In this document: positions 1 to 6,183 of the stretch, one piece after another
How the letters are laid out: each line of letters begins with the position of its first letter
Position numbering within the stretch: the stretch's first letter is position 1
Assembly: GCA_029879595.1 (NCBI GenBank)
Contig: JAOUPZ010000059.1
Location: 1-11,939 of the forward strand
Source: Deltaproteobacteria bacterium
GTDB lineage: Bacteria; SAR324; JACQKK01
Length of the DNA stretch: 11,939 nt
Reading direction: 5' to 3'
Notes under the pieces: generated by a model
What the model was told of the DNA's origin: nothing
Seen by the model: the letters and a program-made list of their open reading frames with translations, nothing else
The model's database searches: none
Position numbers and translations under genes: made by a program

Positions 1-1074
1 GGCCGCGCCTTCCACCAGGTTCCATTCCCCGCTTTGCCGGAGCTCATCGGCCGCGAATGTTTTGAGCTTCCCGTATTGATCAACCACCGTGCCCGATCCG
101 CTCCGGATGGTTGAAATAATCGTGTCGCCGTCACACCGGGCCGGGGCCACCCCGTTACCGCCGGGCCAGTGAAACAAAGGTTCGGGCATCCGATCCGGGC
201 CGCGTTGAATCACCCCGCCGCTCTTACCTGTGCAGTAAATAAAGGCCCCGTTGGCCGCGATGACATCCGCCCGTGGCGTGTCAATCAGCACCGTCCGGGA
301 GCCTTCCCCCGTGATGGATATTCCGCCGCCGCTGTTGGCCGTTTTGAATGTCGCTTTCACCCCCGCGCCGGTCAGGGCCAAGGCATACCCGGCCAAATCC
401 AGCACCGCATCCGGGGCCGCCTTGATTTCCAGATTGGCATTGGCCAGGGTCAGGGCCGCCGTAAGCGCATCCGCCGCTGCGGTTATCCACACCCGGGAGC
501 CTGCCGGAATTTCCGTTCCGGGAGCCGCCTCGATGTCGGCCATGGTGCGGGTGGCCTGCCCCGCCGCCTTTTCCGCCGCTGAGCCGATCACCACGTCGAA
601 GCCGGGCCGCAGCCACAGCGCCACGTTGAAATCGTACTGCCAGGTGGCCGCGGGCATGGTCACCGCCGCCGCTTCATTGCTTCCGCTGAACTCCCGGATG
701 TTGCTGTGTTTGTAGTTGTTGCCGGTCTGGCCAACGTCGTTCTTACGCTTGCTCACCGGGGGCAGGTTGTAGATCGAGACCAGCACCCCCGTATCGCTGA
801 AATATCCCACCTGATCGAAGACGAAGTCGCCGATGGTGGAGTCCAGCCGAACGGTGCGGATCACCTTTTGCGGATTGGTGGGATCGTAGCCAAGGGCCGT
901 CACGGCAGCCGTGTGTACCAACGAGCCGGTGATATCCGTCCAGGTGGGGTCTTCCGCCGGGGGGTTGGCCGGATCGGGATGCCCCACCGAGGCGAACTTG
1001 ACGGTGTCGATGATCGGCGCCCGGCTGGCGGCTTCCTCTGCGGCCAGATAAGCGGCCCCTGCGTTGGTCAGCAT
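1..1074 (-). CDS. Tail fibre / tail-collar protein, gpH-like (3' end missing)
   Basis: I translated this from an ATG at 1074; 358 codons are open to the left edge, so the C-terminus lies outside. The start is set by an AAGGAG Shine-Dalgarno six bases upstream. The first 150 or so residues begin MLTNAGAAYLAA and contain DQVGYFSDTGVLVSIYN (residues 87-103). This is the layout of the P2 gpH / DUF3751 tail-collar N-terminus, which attaches the fibre to the baseplate. Residues about 200-285 are rich in Ala, Leu, Ile, Thr and Gly with alternating hydrophobics and look like a beta-helix or beta-sandwich shaft. Residues 329-350 (VVDQYGKLKTFAAD and onward) resemble the linker before a carbohydrate-binding domain in many fibres. 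It follows gpI, as in P2. The receptor-binding tip is not in the window. Family assignment is by reading only; the role is fairly secure. Confidence 0.8.
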   Translation of the reverse strand, partial: MLTNAGAAYLAAEEAASRAPIIDTVKFASVGHPDPANPPAEDPTWTDITGSLVHTAAVTALGYDPTNPQKVIRTVRLDSTIGDFVFDQVGYFSDTGVLVSIYNLPPVSKRKNDVGQTGNNYKHSNIREFSGSNEAAAVTMPAATWQYDFNVALWLRPGFDVVIGSAAEKAAGQATRTMADIEAAPGTEIPAGSRVWITAAADALTAALTLANANLEIKAAPDAVLDLAGYALALTGAGVKATFKTANSGGGISITGEGSRTVLIDTPRADVIAANGAFIYCTGKSGGVIQRGPDRMPEPLFHWPGGNGVAPARCDGDTIISTIRSGSGTVVDQYGKLKTFAADELRQSGEWNLVEGAA

Positions 1075-1079
1075 GGTTG

Positions 1080-1085
1080 CTCCTT
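1080..1085 (-). promoter_or_regulatory. Ribosome binding site of the tail fibre gene
   Basis: AAGGAG on the minus strand, five bases (1075-1079) before the ATG at 1074. It overlaps the TAA stop of the gpI gene (1084-1086), so the two genes are probably translationally coupled. It decides the fibre start. Confidence 0.8.
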
Positions 1086-1605
1086 AATCTTTTCCAATGT
1101 GTTGCAGCTCGTGAAACCCGGACTCGTGGCAGTATTGGTTGTCCAGTTGGTAGTGGCTGGACTGGAAGCGCCTGCAGGTGTTCCCGAATTTGGCGAACAC
1201 CTTGTCCAACACCTCCGTGCTAGCCCCGCTCAGGGCATCCGGATCCAGCACGATATCGATGATGTCCCAGTCCTGGCCAGGGACGCGCTCCTGGATATCG
1301 AAGGCGCTGACGCCGTAAACCGTCAGGATGTACTCCAGGCCCGCGCGGCTGCCTGATTTTTGCGCCGTGGCAAGCGCGTGTTGCACCCTTGTGCGCCATG
1401 ACGCCACGCTCTCGCCGGGCAGGCGCTCCACGTGGCGGTCAATGGCGTGGGCCTTCAGCGCCTCCATCGAGCACTGCGAAATATCGAGCTGCTTTGCCGC
1501 CTCGTCCAGCAGGCCCTTGACCCACGCCCAGAAACTTTCGCTGGCCGCCGCCAGCTTGAGAGCCTCGGTGCCGTTCATCCAAAATGGCAGCTTGATCCCG
1601 AACAT
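1084..1605 (-). CDS. I: Phage tail protein I (gpI-like baseplate protein)
   Basis: This 173-residue protein sits directly after gpJ and before the fibre, the P2 position of gpI, a baseplate component needed to complete the tail hub-to-fibre part of the plate. The N-terminus (LPFWMNGTEALKLAAA, residues 6-21) and the middle (ALATAQKSGSRAGLEYILTV, residues 97-116) have the helical, Ala/Leu-rich character of the family, in which a segment re-enters the frame of a tail-protein-I fold. Its ATG at 1605 overlaps the gpJ stop by one base (TGATG), so translation is coupled to gpJ. The C-terminus is His/Cys-containing (YCHESGFHELQHIGK), which is not typical of gpI and may only be a variable tail. Function comes from position plus general resemblance, not a catalytic motif. 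Confidence 0.75.
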   Translation of the reverse strand: MFGIKLPFWMNGTEALKLAAASESFWAWVKGLLDEAAKQLDISQCSMEALKAHAIDRHVERLPGESVASWRTRVQHALATAQKSGSRAGLEYILTVYGVSAFDIQERVPGQDWDIIDIVLDPDALSGASTEVLDKVFAKFGNTCRRFQSSHYQLDNQYCHESGFHELQHIGKD

Positions 1606-2780
1606 CAGGACACCGTCACGCTGAGAGTGTTGATCACCGGCACCTCCATGCCCGGTTCAGGGTCGGCAGCCGGGGTTGTCCAGGTCACCGCCTCAATGTC
1701 GATGAATTCATCGTGCAGCCAGCCCGCTATGGCCGAGCGGCTGACCCGTTCGTTCGGGGCCACCCGGGAATATTCCGGATAGGCCGTTGAATCGCGGAAG
1801 ATCGCCCGCAGCATGTTCTCCACGTTGGCCTGCAGCGCGGCCATTTCGGTTGCGTCCAGGCTGGCGTTGGCCGTGATGGTTACATCGATATCCACCGCCA
1901 GCGTGGGCATGGCCAGCACCCACACATCATCCCCCAGCCCGTGATACCCGGCGTCGTTGACATAGGCGTGGGCCGCGTCGATTACCGACTGGGACGGAAT
2001 GCCCGTGTCAGTGAGCAGGTAGGCGTTGGCGCTGCCGGCGCCACGCGGGGGCGGGTCTTTGAGTATCCAGATGTTATCGAACTTCAGGCTGGGGACAGCA
2101 TCCACTATGTGCGTCCGGTAGAAGTTGTCCACGGCCTGGCCGCTCTGGGTCAGCCACTTGTTCGGCACCCTGACCTGCATCTCCTCGTCGGTCTCCAGGT
2201 CTCGCCCGGGCGTGGTGAGCCAGCCGGCCTCGTTGGCCACCTGAGTCACCCCCGGCACAGCCACCGGCAGCACCTGGTAGTATCCATCGCCCAGGTTGTA
2301 CGCCTGGCCCTCGGCCTCAGCTGTGCAGGTCGCCTGGACGCTGCTCTGCCCATCCGGGATGTCGGTATCTGCGTCCACGATCATGCGATAGACCACGCCG
2401 TCCAGCGGGGCCGTCTCCACCACCGTGCCCCCGGGGATGGTCAGGATGCCTGTGGTTCCGTCGCGGTAGAATGTCAGCAGCCCGGCGGCCTTGCTTGCCG
2501 GGGTGCGCACCTCGTCGTAATCAGCGGCCCGCAGGTCGGCCCAGGCTCCGGTAGCCGTGTGCATGAACATCCCAGGCAGCAGCTCGGTCTTGATCCAGTC
2601 GCGGATCCACAGCACGGGGGTACCGAAGATGGCCCCCAGCAGCTTGAAAAACGGCGAGAAGGGACTGGTGTTGGCGATCCTGGAGCCCTGCGCCTGCAGG
2701 TCGGAGCGCAACTGCGCCTCCACATCCGCCTGATCGGCGGGCAGACCCGACACCATGGCTTCAAAATCAGGCTGCGTCAC
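1605..2780 (-). CDS. J: Baseplate assembly protein J (gpJ / gp47 family)
   Basis: This 391-residue protein forms the wedge of the contractile baseplate, together with the gpW and gpI equivalents. Typical family landmarks are visible in order: ATGAWADLRAADYDEVRTPA at residues 76-95, a beta-rich section with GGTVVETA near 117-124, AEAEGQAYNLG near 155-164, and GRDLETDEEMQVRV at 192-205. Length is slightly above that of P2 gpJ (about 300 residues). The start is GTG at 2780, preceded by GAGGAA; it overlaps the end of the upstream 51-codon gene by 14 bases. The last codons overlap the gpI start. I see no break in the frame. The identification is strong because several spaced motifs agree with the gene order. 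Confidence 0.92.
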   Translation of the reverse strand: MTQPDFEAMVSGLPADQADVEAQLRSDLQAQGSRIANTSPFSPFFKLLGAIFGTPVLWIRDWIKTELLPGMFMHTATGAWADLRAADYDEVRTPASKAAGLLTFYRDGTTGILTIPGGTVVETAPLDGVVYRMIVDADTDIPDGQSSVQATCTAEAEGQAYNLGDGYYQVLPVAVPGVTQVANEAGWLTTPGRDLETDEEMQVRVPNKWLTQSGQAVDNFYRTHIVDAVPSLKFDNIWILKDPPPRGAGSANAYLLTDTGIPSQSVIDAAHAYVNDAGYHGLGDDVWVLAMPTLAVDIDVTITANASLDATEMAALQANVENMLRAIFRDSTAYPEYSRVAPNERVSRSAIAGWLHDEFIDIEAVTWTTPAADPEPGMEVPVINTLSVTVS

Positions 2781-2922
2781 AGTTCAGTTCCTCGATCAAA
2801 AGTTCAGCCAGCAGCCGGGCCCGCTGGAAGTCCACCGTGTCCGGCAGGCGCTCGATCACGCCGCCTTGCTCCAGGTACTCTGCCATGGCGGAAACGATCT
2901 CCTCGCGGGTAGGGGCTCTCAT
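2767..2922 (-). CDS. Small orphan protein, 51 residues, between DUF2590 and gpJ
   Basis: I translated this from the ATG at 2922, which overlaps the stop of the upstream gene (ATGA); its own stop is TGA at 2767-2769, inside the gpJ start region. The product begins MRAPTREEIVSAMAEYLEQG and ends LLAELLIEELNCDAA. It is acidic and should form two amphipathic helices around a VIERLPDTVDF turn, with no signal peptide or membrane segment. Both ends being locked to neighbours by short overlaps is the main support for it being real. It fills the only space between two baseplate genes, so a baseplate or assembly role is plausible. I do not recognise the family. Confidence 0.7.
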   Translation of the reverse strand: MRAPTREEIVSAMAEYLEQGGVIERLPDTVDFQRARLLAELLIEELNCDAA

Positions 2923-3242
2923 GTGCTCACCGTTTGGCTGGTTGTTTCGCCGTCCATCGTCCGGGCAACTACAGTCACCGTGCCGTCGTCCTGGGTGGCT
3001 TTGGCCGTTCCCGGCATGATGCGCTCGTCGTCTTCCACCAACGCCTCCATATCGCGCAGGTCAGATGCTGTGGCTCCACCCGTCCGCAGCAACCCCGCCG
3101 CCATCCCAGACTCCCGGACCCGGCTGGTCAGATCCTGCTCCACCACGGCCAGCTCTGAGAAAAATATCGGCTCGTCGTCCAGCCCGAACACCAGGTCATT
3201 GTTCTCTATCTTCAGGTCGTACAGATCCGCGATCTTCATCAT
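2919..3242 (-). CDS. DUF2590-like baseplate protein (gpW/gp25-type position)
   Basis: This 107-residue protein lies between tape measure and gpJ, where P2-like phages of the HP1/K139 branch carry a DUF2590 protein that takes the place of the gp25-like wedge protein gpW. Visible landmarks are YDLKIENNDLVFGLDDEPIF near residues 8-27, an EQDLTSRVRESGMAAGL helix near 35-51, and LVEDDERIMPGTA near 68-80. The last is the pattern I associate with this family (inference from memory, not a search). The start ATG at 3242 overlaps the tape measure stop (ATGA); a second ATG follows at once, so the true start could be three bases later. The end overlaps the next small gene by ATGA. A baseplate role is likely. 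Confidence 0.75.
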   Translation of the reverse strand: MMKIADLYDLKIENNDLVFGLDDEPIFFSELAVVEQDLTSRVRESGMAAGLLRTGGATASDLRDMEALVEDDERIMPGTAKATQDDGTVTVVARTMDGETTSQTVST

Positions 3243-4948
3243 TCACCGTAGGCATATGCCTGGCGCATCCGGGCCCGTTCCAACAGCGAGGCATCACCCC
3301 GCTGGGCTTTGATGTTGAAATTGGTGATATTGGTCTGGCCGCCGCTTCTACCTGTGGTCTGCTCCCGGGCCACCCGAGCCAGCTGCGATACGTCCAAATG
3401 CGAGCGGTCGCCCACCAGGCGTTTTTCCACCCGGCCTGCACTCATATCCATGTGGCTGTTGATGTTCAGCTTGCCCCAGTCCCCGGTGATTGCGTCGTAT
3501 ATCTTCTCCAGGACTTCAAAGATATTTATGCTCGTGAGATAACTCCAGAACCTCTTCACTGCGGCAGTAACCTCATCCCAGTAATAGACCAGCGCTACAA
3601 GCGCTCCAATAAAAGCCAGGAATCCCACCAATATCCAGGTGATGGGATTGGCCAACAGGGCGAGATTCAATCCCCACATGGCTGCCTTCGCCAGCAGAAC
3701 AACAGAACCGAAGGCGACAAACAGCATTTTCAGCGTACCCAGCACTATGGCCAGCAGGCCTAAGGCTCCGGTTAGAGCCACAACGCCTATCAGCCCCGCC
3801 GCTAATGTTGGGCCCAGGTGTTTGAAGCGCTCCATGCCGGCGGTGATGCGCTCCAGATAGCCTGATATCTTCTCGAATACGGGGGAGAGGGCTTTCTCCA
3901 GTTGGCGTGAACTGCCCTTGTAGATTGCCCGGAGTCCACCCGACATCTTGTCCAGCGGAGTAACGGCCTTGTCTGCCATCTCTTTTACTTTCTCAATACC
4001 GGATCCCCTGAGTTTTTCGGTGTGCTTTCGCAACTCGGCCGATTTGCTGATCATCAGCTGCAGCAGTGCCACGGCTTCCTCAGATCCGAAGGCTTTTTTA
4101 ATCTTGTCCTGGTCGGCCAGGGTGTCCAGAGGCCCATAGGCGGTGTGGATTTTGTCCAGGATATCCGCTATGGGGAGCATCTTTCCTTGCGAGTCGGCAA
4201 ACTCCATCCCCAGCGCCTGACCTGCCCGGCCCACGTTGGCTAGCAGCGCCCGGAGCTTGGTGCCCGCTTCACCGCCGCCCATGGTGGACTGCAGCATCCC
4301 CAACAGGCCGAACTGCTCGGCGCGTTCCATGCCAGCTGCGGCGCCGGCGCCACCCAGCGAGGTGAAAGCCTGGGCCATCTTGCCGGCGTTGGTTTTGAAA
4401 GCCTGTGTGCTGGCGGCGGTCATGCCGGCTACACTTTCCACCCAGGCGTTCTTGCCCATGGCGGCGGCTTCCCTGGAGAAAATGCCGTACATGGTACCCA
4501 AGTAGTCGGTGATCTGCCCGACCTGGGCGATGCCCCCTTTGGCCATCATGGAGGAGACTTCGGTAAAGCGGCCCAGTTGCTCGTGGTTTAACCCGGCTAT
4601 GGCAGACTGGATGTCGTAGGACGAGCGGATGATCTGATCGGCGGCAGTGCCGTAGCGCATTTCAACCCGCAAGGCCGTGCGCTCGATGTTTTCCAGCGCC
4701 TCGGTGCTCATGTCCAGGGTGGAGAGTTCGGCCAGGGCGCGGCTCATCTCCGCGCCGGGGGTAATGGCGCCTTGCAGCGTTCTCATCGCATGGGCGGTGG
4801 CTATATAGCCCTGAGATATGTTGGCGCTGGCTGAATTGAAAGTTGAGGATAGTGCTTTTGTGGTCTCGCCGATTTTGCGAAATACTTCGGACGCCTTATC
4901 CTGTGCGCTTATTTTAATAAAAAGCGGATGTAATGGCTTATTTCCCAT
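3239..4948 (-). CDS. Tail tape measure protein
   Basis: This 569-residue protein spans the lumen of the growing tail tube and sets its length; it is later ejected with the DNA. The N-terminal half is helical with Ala/Gly/Met-rich stretches such as LGGAGAAAGMERAEQFGLLG (198-217) and the phage-minor-tail (TP901-type) core around residues 60-330. Residues 379-456 form a long hydrophobic block with the typical NPITWILVGFLAFIGALVAL (434-453) ahead of YYWDEV. The C-terminus is polar, with NITNFNIKAQRG at 540-551. Start is ATG at 4948; the ribosome binding site is weak, and no in-frame start lies upstream in the open stretch. It is shorter than P2 gpT (about 815), predicting a shorter tail. It ends in an ATGA overlap with the next gene. 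Confidence 0.95.
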   Translation of the reverse strand: MGNKPLHPLFIKISAQDKASEVFRKIGETTKALSSTFNSASANISQGYIATAHAMRTLQGAITPGAEMSRALAELSTLDMSTEALENIERTALRVEMRYGTAADQIIRSSYDIQSAIAGLNHEQLGRFTEVSSMMAKGGIAQVGQITDYLGTMYGIFSREAAAMGKNAWVESVAGMTAASTQAFKTNAGKMAQAFTSLGGAGAAAGMERAEQFGLLGMLQSTMGGGEAGTKLRALLANVGRAGQALGMEFADSQGKMLPIADILDKIHTAYGPLDTLADQDKIKKAFGSEEAVALLQLMISKSAELRKHTEKLRGSGIEKVKEMADKAVTPLDKMSGGLRAIYKGSSRQLEKALSPVFEKISGYLERITAGMERFKHLGPTLAAGLIGVVALTGALGLLAIVLGTLKMLFVAFGSVVLLAKAAMWGLNLALLANPITWILVGFLAFIGALVALVYYWDEVTAAVKRFWSYLTSINIFEVLEKIYDAITGDWGKLNINSHMDMSAGRVEKRLVGDRSHLDVSQLARVAREQTTGRSGGQTNITNFNIKAQRGDASLLERARMRQAYAYGE

Positions 4949-4976
4949 TTTTACCCAGTTGTGGTATGTATTTACC

Positions 4977-4985
4977 AGGAGGTGA
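4977..4985 (+). promoter_or_regulatory. Strong Shine-Dalgarno on the opposite strand
   Basis: AGGAGGTGA on the plus strand, with six bases between AGGAGG and an ATG at 4989. It is a near-complete complement of the 16S anti-Shine-Dalgarno and is stronger than most ribosome binding sites of the minus-strand genes here. It is the key support for the small plus-strand gene that follows. No convincing sigma-70 promoter was found upstream, although 4905-4920 is unusually AT-rich. Confidence 0.75.
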
Positions 4986-4988
4986 CGT

Positions 4989-5135
4989 ATGCTTTACTTG
5001 GCCTTCATAATCCTGGCTGTTCTGTTCCTGGCGCCCGTATTGGTCGTGTTGCTGGATCTCATTATTTTCATCCCGGACGACCCGTCATCCTCTTCATCTG
5101 ATCGGCGCGAACTTCCTCCAGAGCTAATGCTCTAG
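4989..5135 (+). CDS. Small membrane protein, 48 residues, divergent from the operon
   Basis: I translated this by hand: ATG at 4989, TAG at 5133-5135. The product starts MLYLAFIILAVLFLAPVLVV and stays hydrophobic to about residue 28, giving one long membrane segment interrupted by Asp23. A polar tail follows with DDP, five serines (33-37), DRRE and a Pro-rich end. It is the only plausible gene on the plus strand. Its first half fills the gap between the chaperone extension and the tape measure gene; its last 68 bases are antisense to that extension. A single-span peptide beside a lysis cassette could be an antiholin, a superinfection-exclusion factor or another small effector; these are guesses. 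It could also be a chance ORF, but the strong ribosome site plus hydrophobic core make that less likely. I do not recognise a family. Confidence 0.6.
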   Translation: MLYLAFIILAVLFLAPVLVVLLDLIIFIPDDPSSSSSDRRELPPELML

Positions 5136-5504
5136 CCTGAATCACCTCGTCATACGGGTCCTGGCCGGGTAGGTTGGCCATGGCCAGGGTAATCAGCAAT
5201 TCCCCGTCGTCACGTTTTATCCGCCGGGCTGCGGCTAGGACTTTTTTACGCGGGCTTCACGGGCCAAGCCCAGCTCCTCCATTATCTTCCCGGCCAGCAG
5301 GTCCTCCAGGCTCCAATCGTCATCCAGCAACGAGGCGATTTTTTCCGGCTTTTTACAGCACTTGGCCACCAGGTTGTGAGAGCCCATCCCGGTGGACTTC
5401 ATCTCTTCCTTTTTCATCCGCTGGTAATCTTCGCGGGTGACCTCGAACAAAAAGGGATCTTGGTAGCCGTCCACTTCCACTGTGATTGTCTTGGTGTTGC
5501 TCAT
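5068..5504 (-). CDS. Tail assembly chaperone, -1 frameshift fusion (gpE+E' type)
   Basis: This is the predicted long product of the chaperone gene. Ribosomes reading to GTA AAA AAG near the end of the short frame can slip by -1 on A_AAA_AAG (5247-5241) and continue with GTC CTA GCC to a TGA at 5070-5068. The added 57 residues start VLAAARRIKRDDGELLI and include NLPGQDPYDEVIQARALALE, ending MTGRPG; the fusion is 145 residues. In P2 (E/E'), lambda (G/GT) and many other tailed phages, a long and a short chaperone are made this way. The two forms bind the tape measure protein and recruit tube subunits. Gene order here (just before the tape measure gene) fits exactly. The extension has no start codon or ribosome site of its own and would otherwise be unexplained coding-like sequence. 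Confidence 0.8.
5221..5247 (-). promoter_or_regulatory. Programmed -1 ribosomal frameshift signal
   Basis: The slippery heptamer A_AAA_AAG occupies 5247-5241, correctly phased with zero-frame codons AAA and AAG; this is the most efficient heptamer known in E. coli. Six bases downstream a short GC hairpin can form (CCGC at 5234-5231 with GCGG at 5224-5221, six-base loop), a usual spacing for a stimulator, though the stem is short. The zero-frame stop TAG lies at 5237-5235. No clear upstream Shine-Dalgarno-like stimulator was seen. Confidence 0.8.
5235..5504 (-). CDS. Tail assembly chaperone, short form (gpE-like)
   Basis: This 89-residue soluble protein begins with a beta-like TKTITVEVDGYQDPFLFEVT (4-23), then an amphipathic, Lys/Glu-rich middle and a helical PEKIASLLDDDWSLEDLLAG (53-72). 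This is the general build of the short tail assembly chaperones encoded before tape measure genes. The ATG at 5504 has an AGGA ribosome site in the nine-base gap after the holin candidate. The frame ends in VKKS then TAG at 5237-5235, just two codons after a slippery run. As in P2 E, the short form should be the major product and the frameshifted form the minor one. There is no catalytic motif; function rests on position, size and the frameshift signal. Confidence 0.8.
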   Translation of the reverse strand: MSNTKTITVEVDGYQDPFLFEVTREDYQRMKKEEMKSTGMGSHNLVAKCCKKPEKIASLLDDDWSLEDLLAGKIMEELGLAREARVKKS

Positions 5505-5513
5505 GTGTCCTCG

Positions 5514-5753
5514 TTAAAAAATGAGCAGGGCCGCGCCCAGGAAGAACAGGCCCACGGTTATCCCGGCAGCCACCAGACCCGGAACGGTGCTCCAGGTGAA
5601 TTTGGAAGTCTCCGAGTTGTGCATCTTGGTGAGTTGCCACGCCAGCAGCCCCGCGCCTACGATCAGCACCGGGGCAAAGTATTTGCCCAGCAGAAGGTCG
5701 GCCAGCTTGTACGCAGCCGCTGTGTTGGCCAATTTGGCGATTGCCTCGAACAT
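5514..5753 (-). CDS. Putative holin, two membrane helices
   Basis: This 79-residue protein has two hydrophobic segments, about residues 26-42 (APVLIVGAGLLAWQLT) and 57-79 (VPGLVAAGITVGLFFLGAAL onward). They are separated by a short polar loop KMHNSETSKFTW. The N-terminal 25 residues are amphipathic. Size and topology fit a class II-type holin, which makes the inner-membrane lesion that frees the endolysin. The ATG at 5753 overlaps the stop of the endolysin gene (TAATG), so the two are coupled. The order endolysin then holin is the reverse of the more common arrangement. Alternatives are an antiholin or another small membrane protein; there is no sequence signature that settles it. Confidence 0.65.
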   Translation of the reverse strand: MFEAIAKLANTAAAYKLADLLLGKYFAPVLIVGAGLLAWQLTKMHNSETSKFTWSTVPGLVAAGITVGLFFLGAALLIF

Positions 5754-6169
5754 TAACTCTCCTCCAACTCGAAGTGCACCAGGTCGTTGAAGTCCTGGTC
5801 GGTCAGGTCACGGTCGCCGTCCCAGTCGCCGCCCCAGCGTACTTTATGTTTAATCCGCCCGGCCCGGCGCAACTCTTCCGCAACACCCAACACAAACCCG
5901 GCAAACGCGTAGAACACCCTGGTGTCATCCCACCCACGGTGGGGGTGGGGCCGTATATCCACAGCAATGGAGGGCTGCGTGTTGTGCCTGGACTTCGGCC
6001 AGCGGAGCTTGCTGGCTCCGGTTTGAAAAATCTCGTTCTGTTCGGTCTGCCCCCGGTGACCGTACAGCACGGCGCAGTCCCAGACCTGCACCACGCGCTC
6101 GAACAATATCTGCAGGTCGATGTGGCAGGTGTTCAGCTTTTTCCGGCTGGATATTCCGAAACAGGGCAT
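5753..6169 (-). CDS. Endolysin, M15-type (VanY/M15C-like) peptidase
   Basis: This 138-residue protein has the motif set of phage L-Ala-D-Glu / D-Ala-D-Ala peptidases that cut peptidoglycan crosslink peptides. SRHNTQPSIAVDIRP (60-74) gives the zinc ligands His62 and Asp71. WGGDWDGDRDLTDQDFNDLV (112-131) followed by HFEL supplies the third ligand His132 and the catalytic acid nearby, probably Asp129. YGHRGQTEQNEIF (36-48) is the usual N-terminal turn of this family. No signal peptide is obvious, so release should need a holin, which follows immediately. The ATG at 6169 has a GGAGATGAG ribosome site. One variation: the usual DLPHFEL reads DLVHFEL. Confidence is high for the family; exact bond specificity is inferred. 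Confidence 0.9.
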   Translation of the reverse strand: MPCFGISSRKKLNTCHIDLQILFERVVQVWDCAVLYGHRGQTEQNEIFQTGASKLRWPKSRHNTQPSIAVDIRPHPHRGWDDTRVFYAFAGFVLGVAEELRRAGRIKHKVRWGGDWDGDRDLTDQDFNDLVHFELEES

Positions 6170-6183
6170 GACTCATCTCCCAA

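Noticed and set aside
706..1356. Long plus-strand open frame
   Set aside because: It runs antisense across the fibre and gpI genes and has His/Gly/Arg/Val composition typical of a reverse-strand shadow in GC-rich DNA; no ribosome site.
1941..2912. Plus-strand open frame of 323 codons
   Set aside because: It is antisense to gpJ, with low-complexity His/Arg/Gly/Pro-rich composition and no ribosome site; gpJ explains the region.
4900..4976. Possible promoter for the plus-strand small gene (AT-rich 4905-4920, TGGTATGTAT at 4962-4971)
   Set aside because: No pair of -35 and -10 boxes at proper spacing could be defended, so it was not annotated.
5002..5067. Minus-strand ATG followed by 22 codons (MRSSNTTNTGARNRTARIMK and onward) in the gap before the tape measure gene
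   Set aside because: It has no good ribosome binding site and lies opposite the plus-strand ORF, whose signals are far stronger; composition looks like an antisense shadow.
5175..5186. Perfect palindrome TGGCCATGGCCA
   Set aside because: It is within the frameshift extension, more than 50 bases from the slippery site, and a short GC-rich palindrome is expected by chance here.
5929..5943. Hairpin CCCACC / GGTGGG with a three-base loop
   Set aside because: It lies inside the endolysin coding sequence with no U tract and is explained by codons for His/Arg/Gly/Trp; no regulatory claim is supported.
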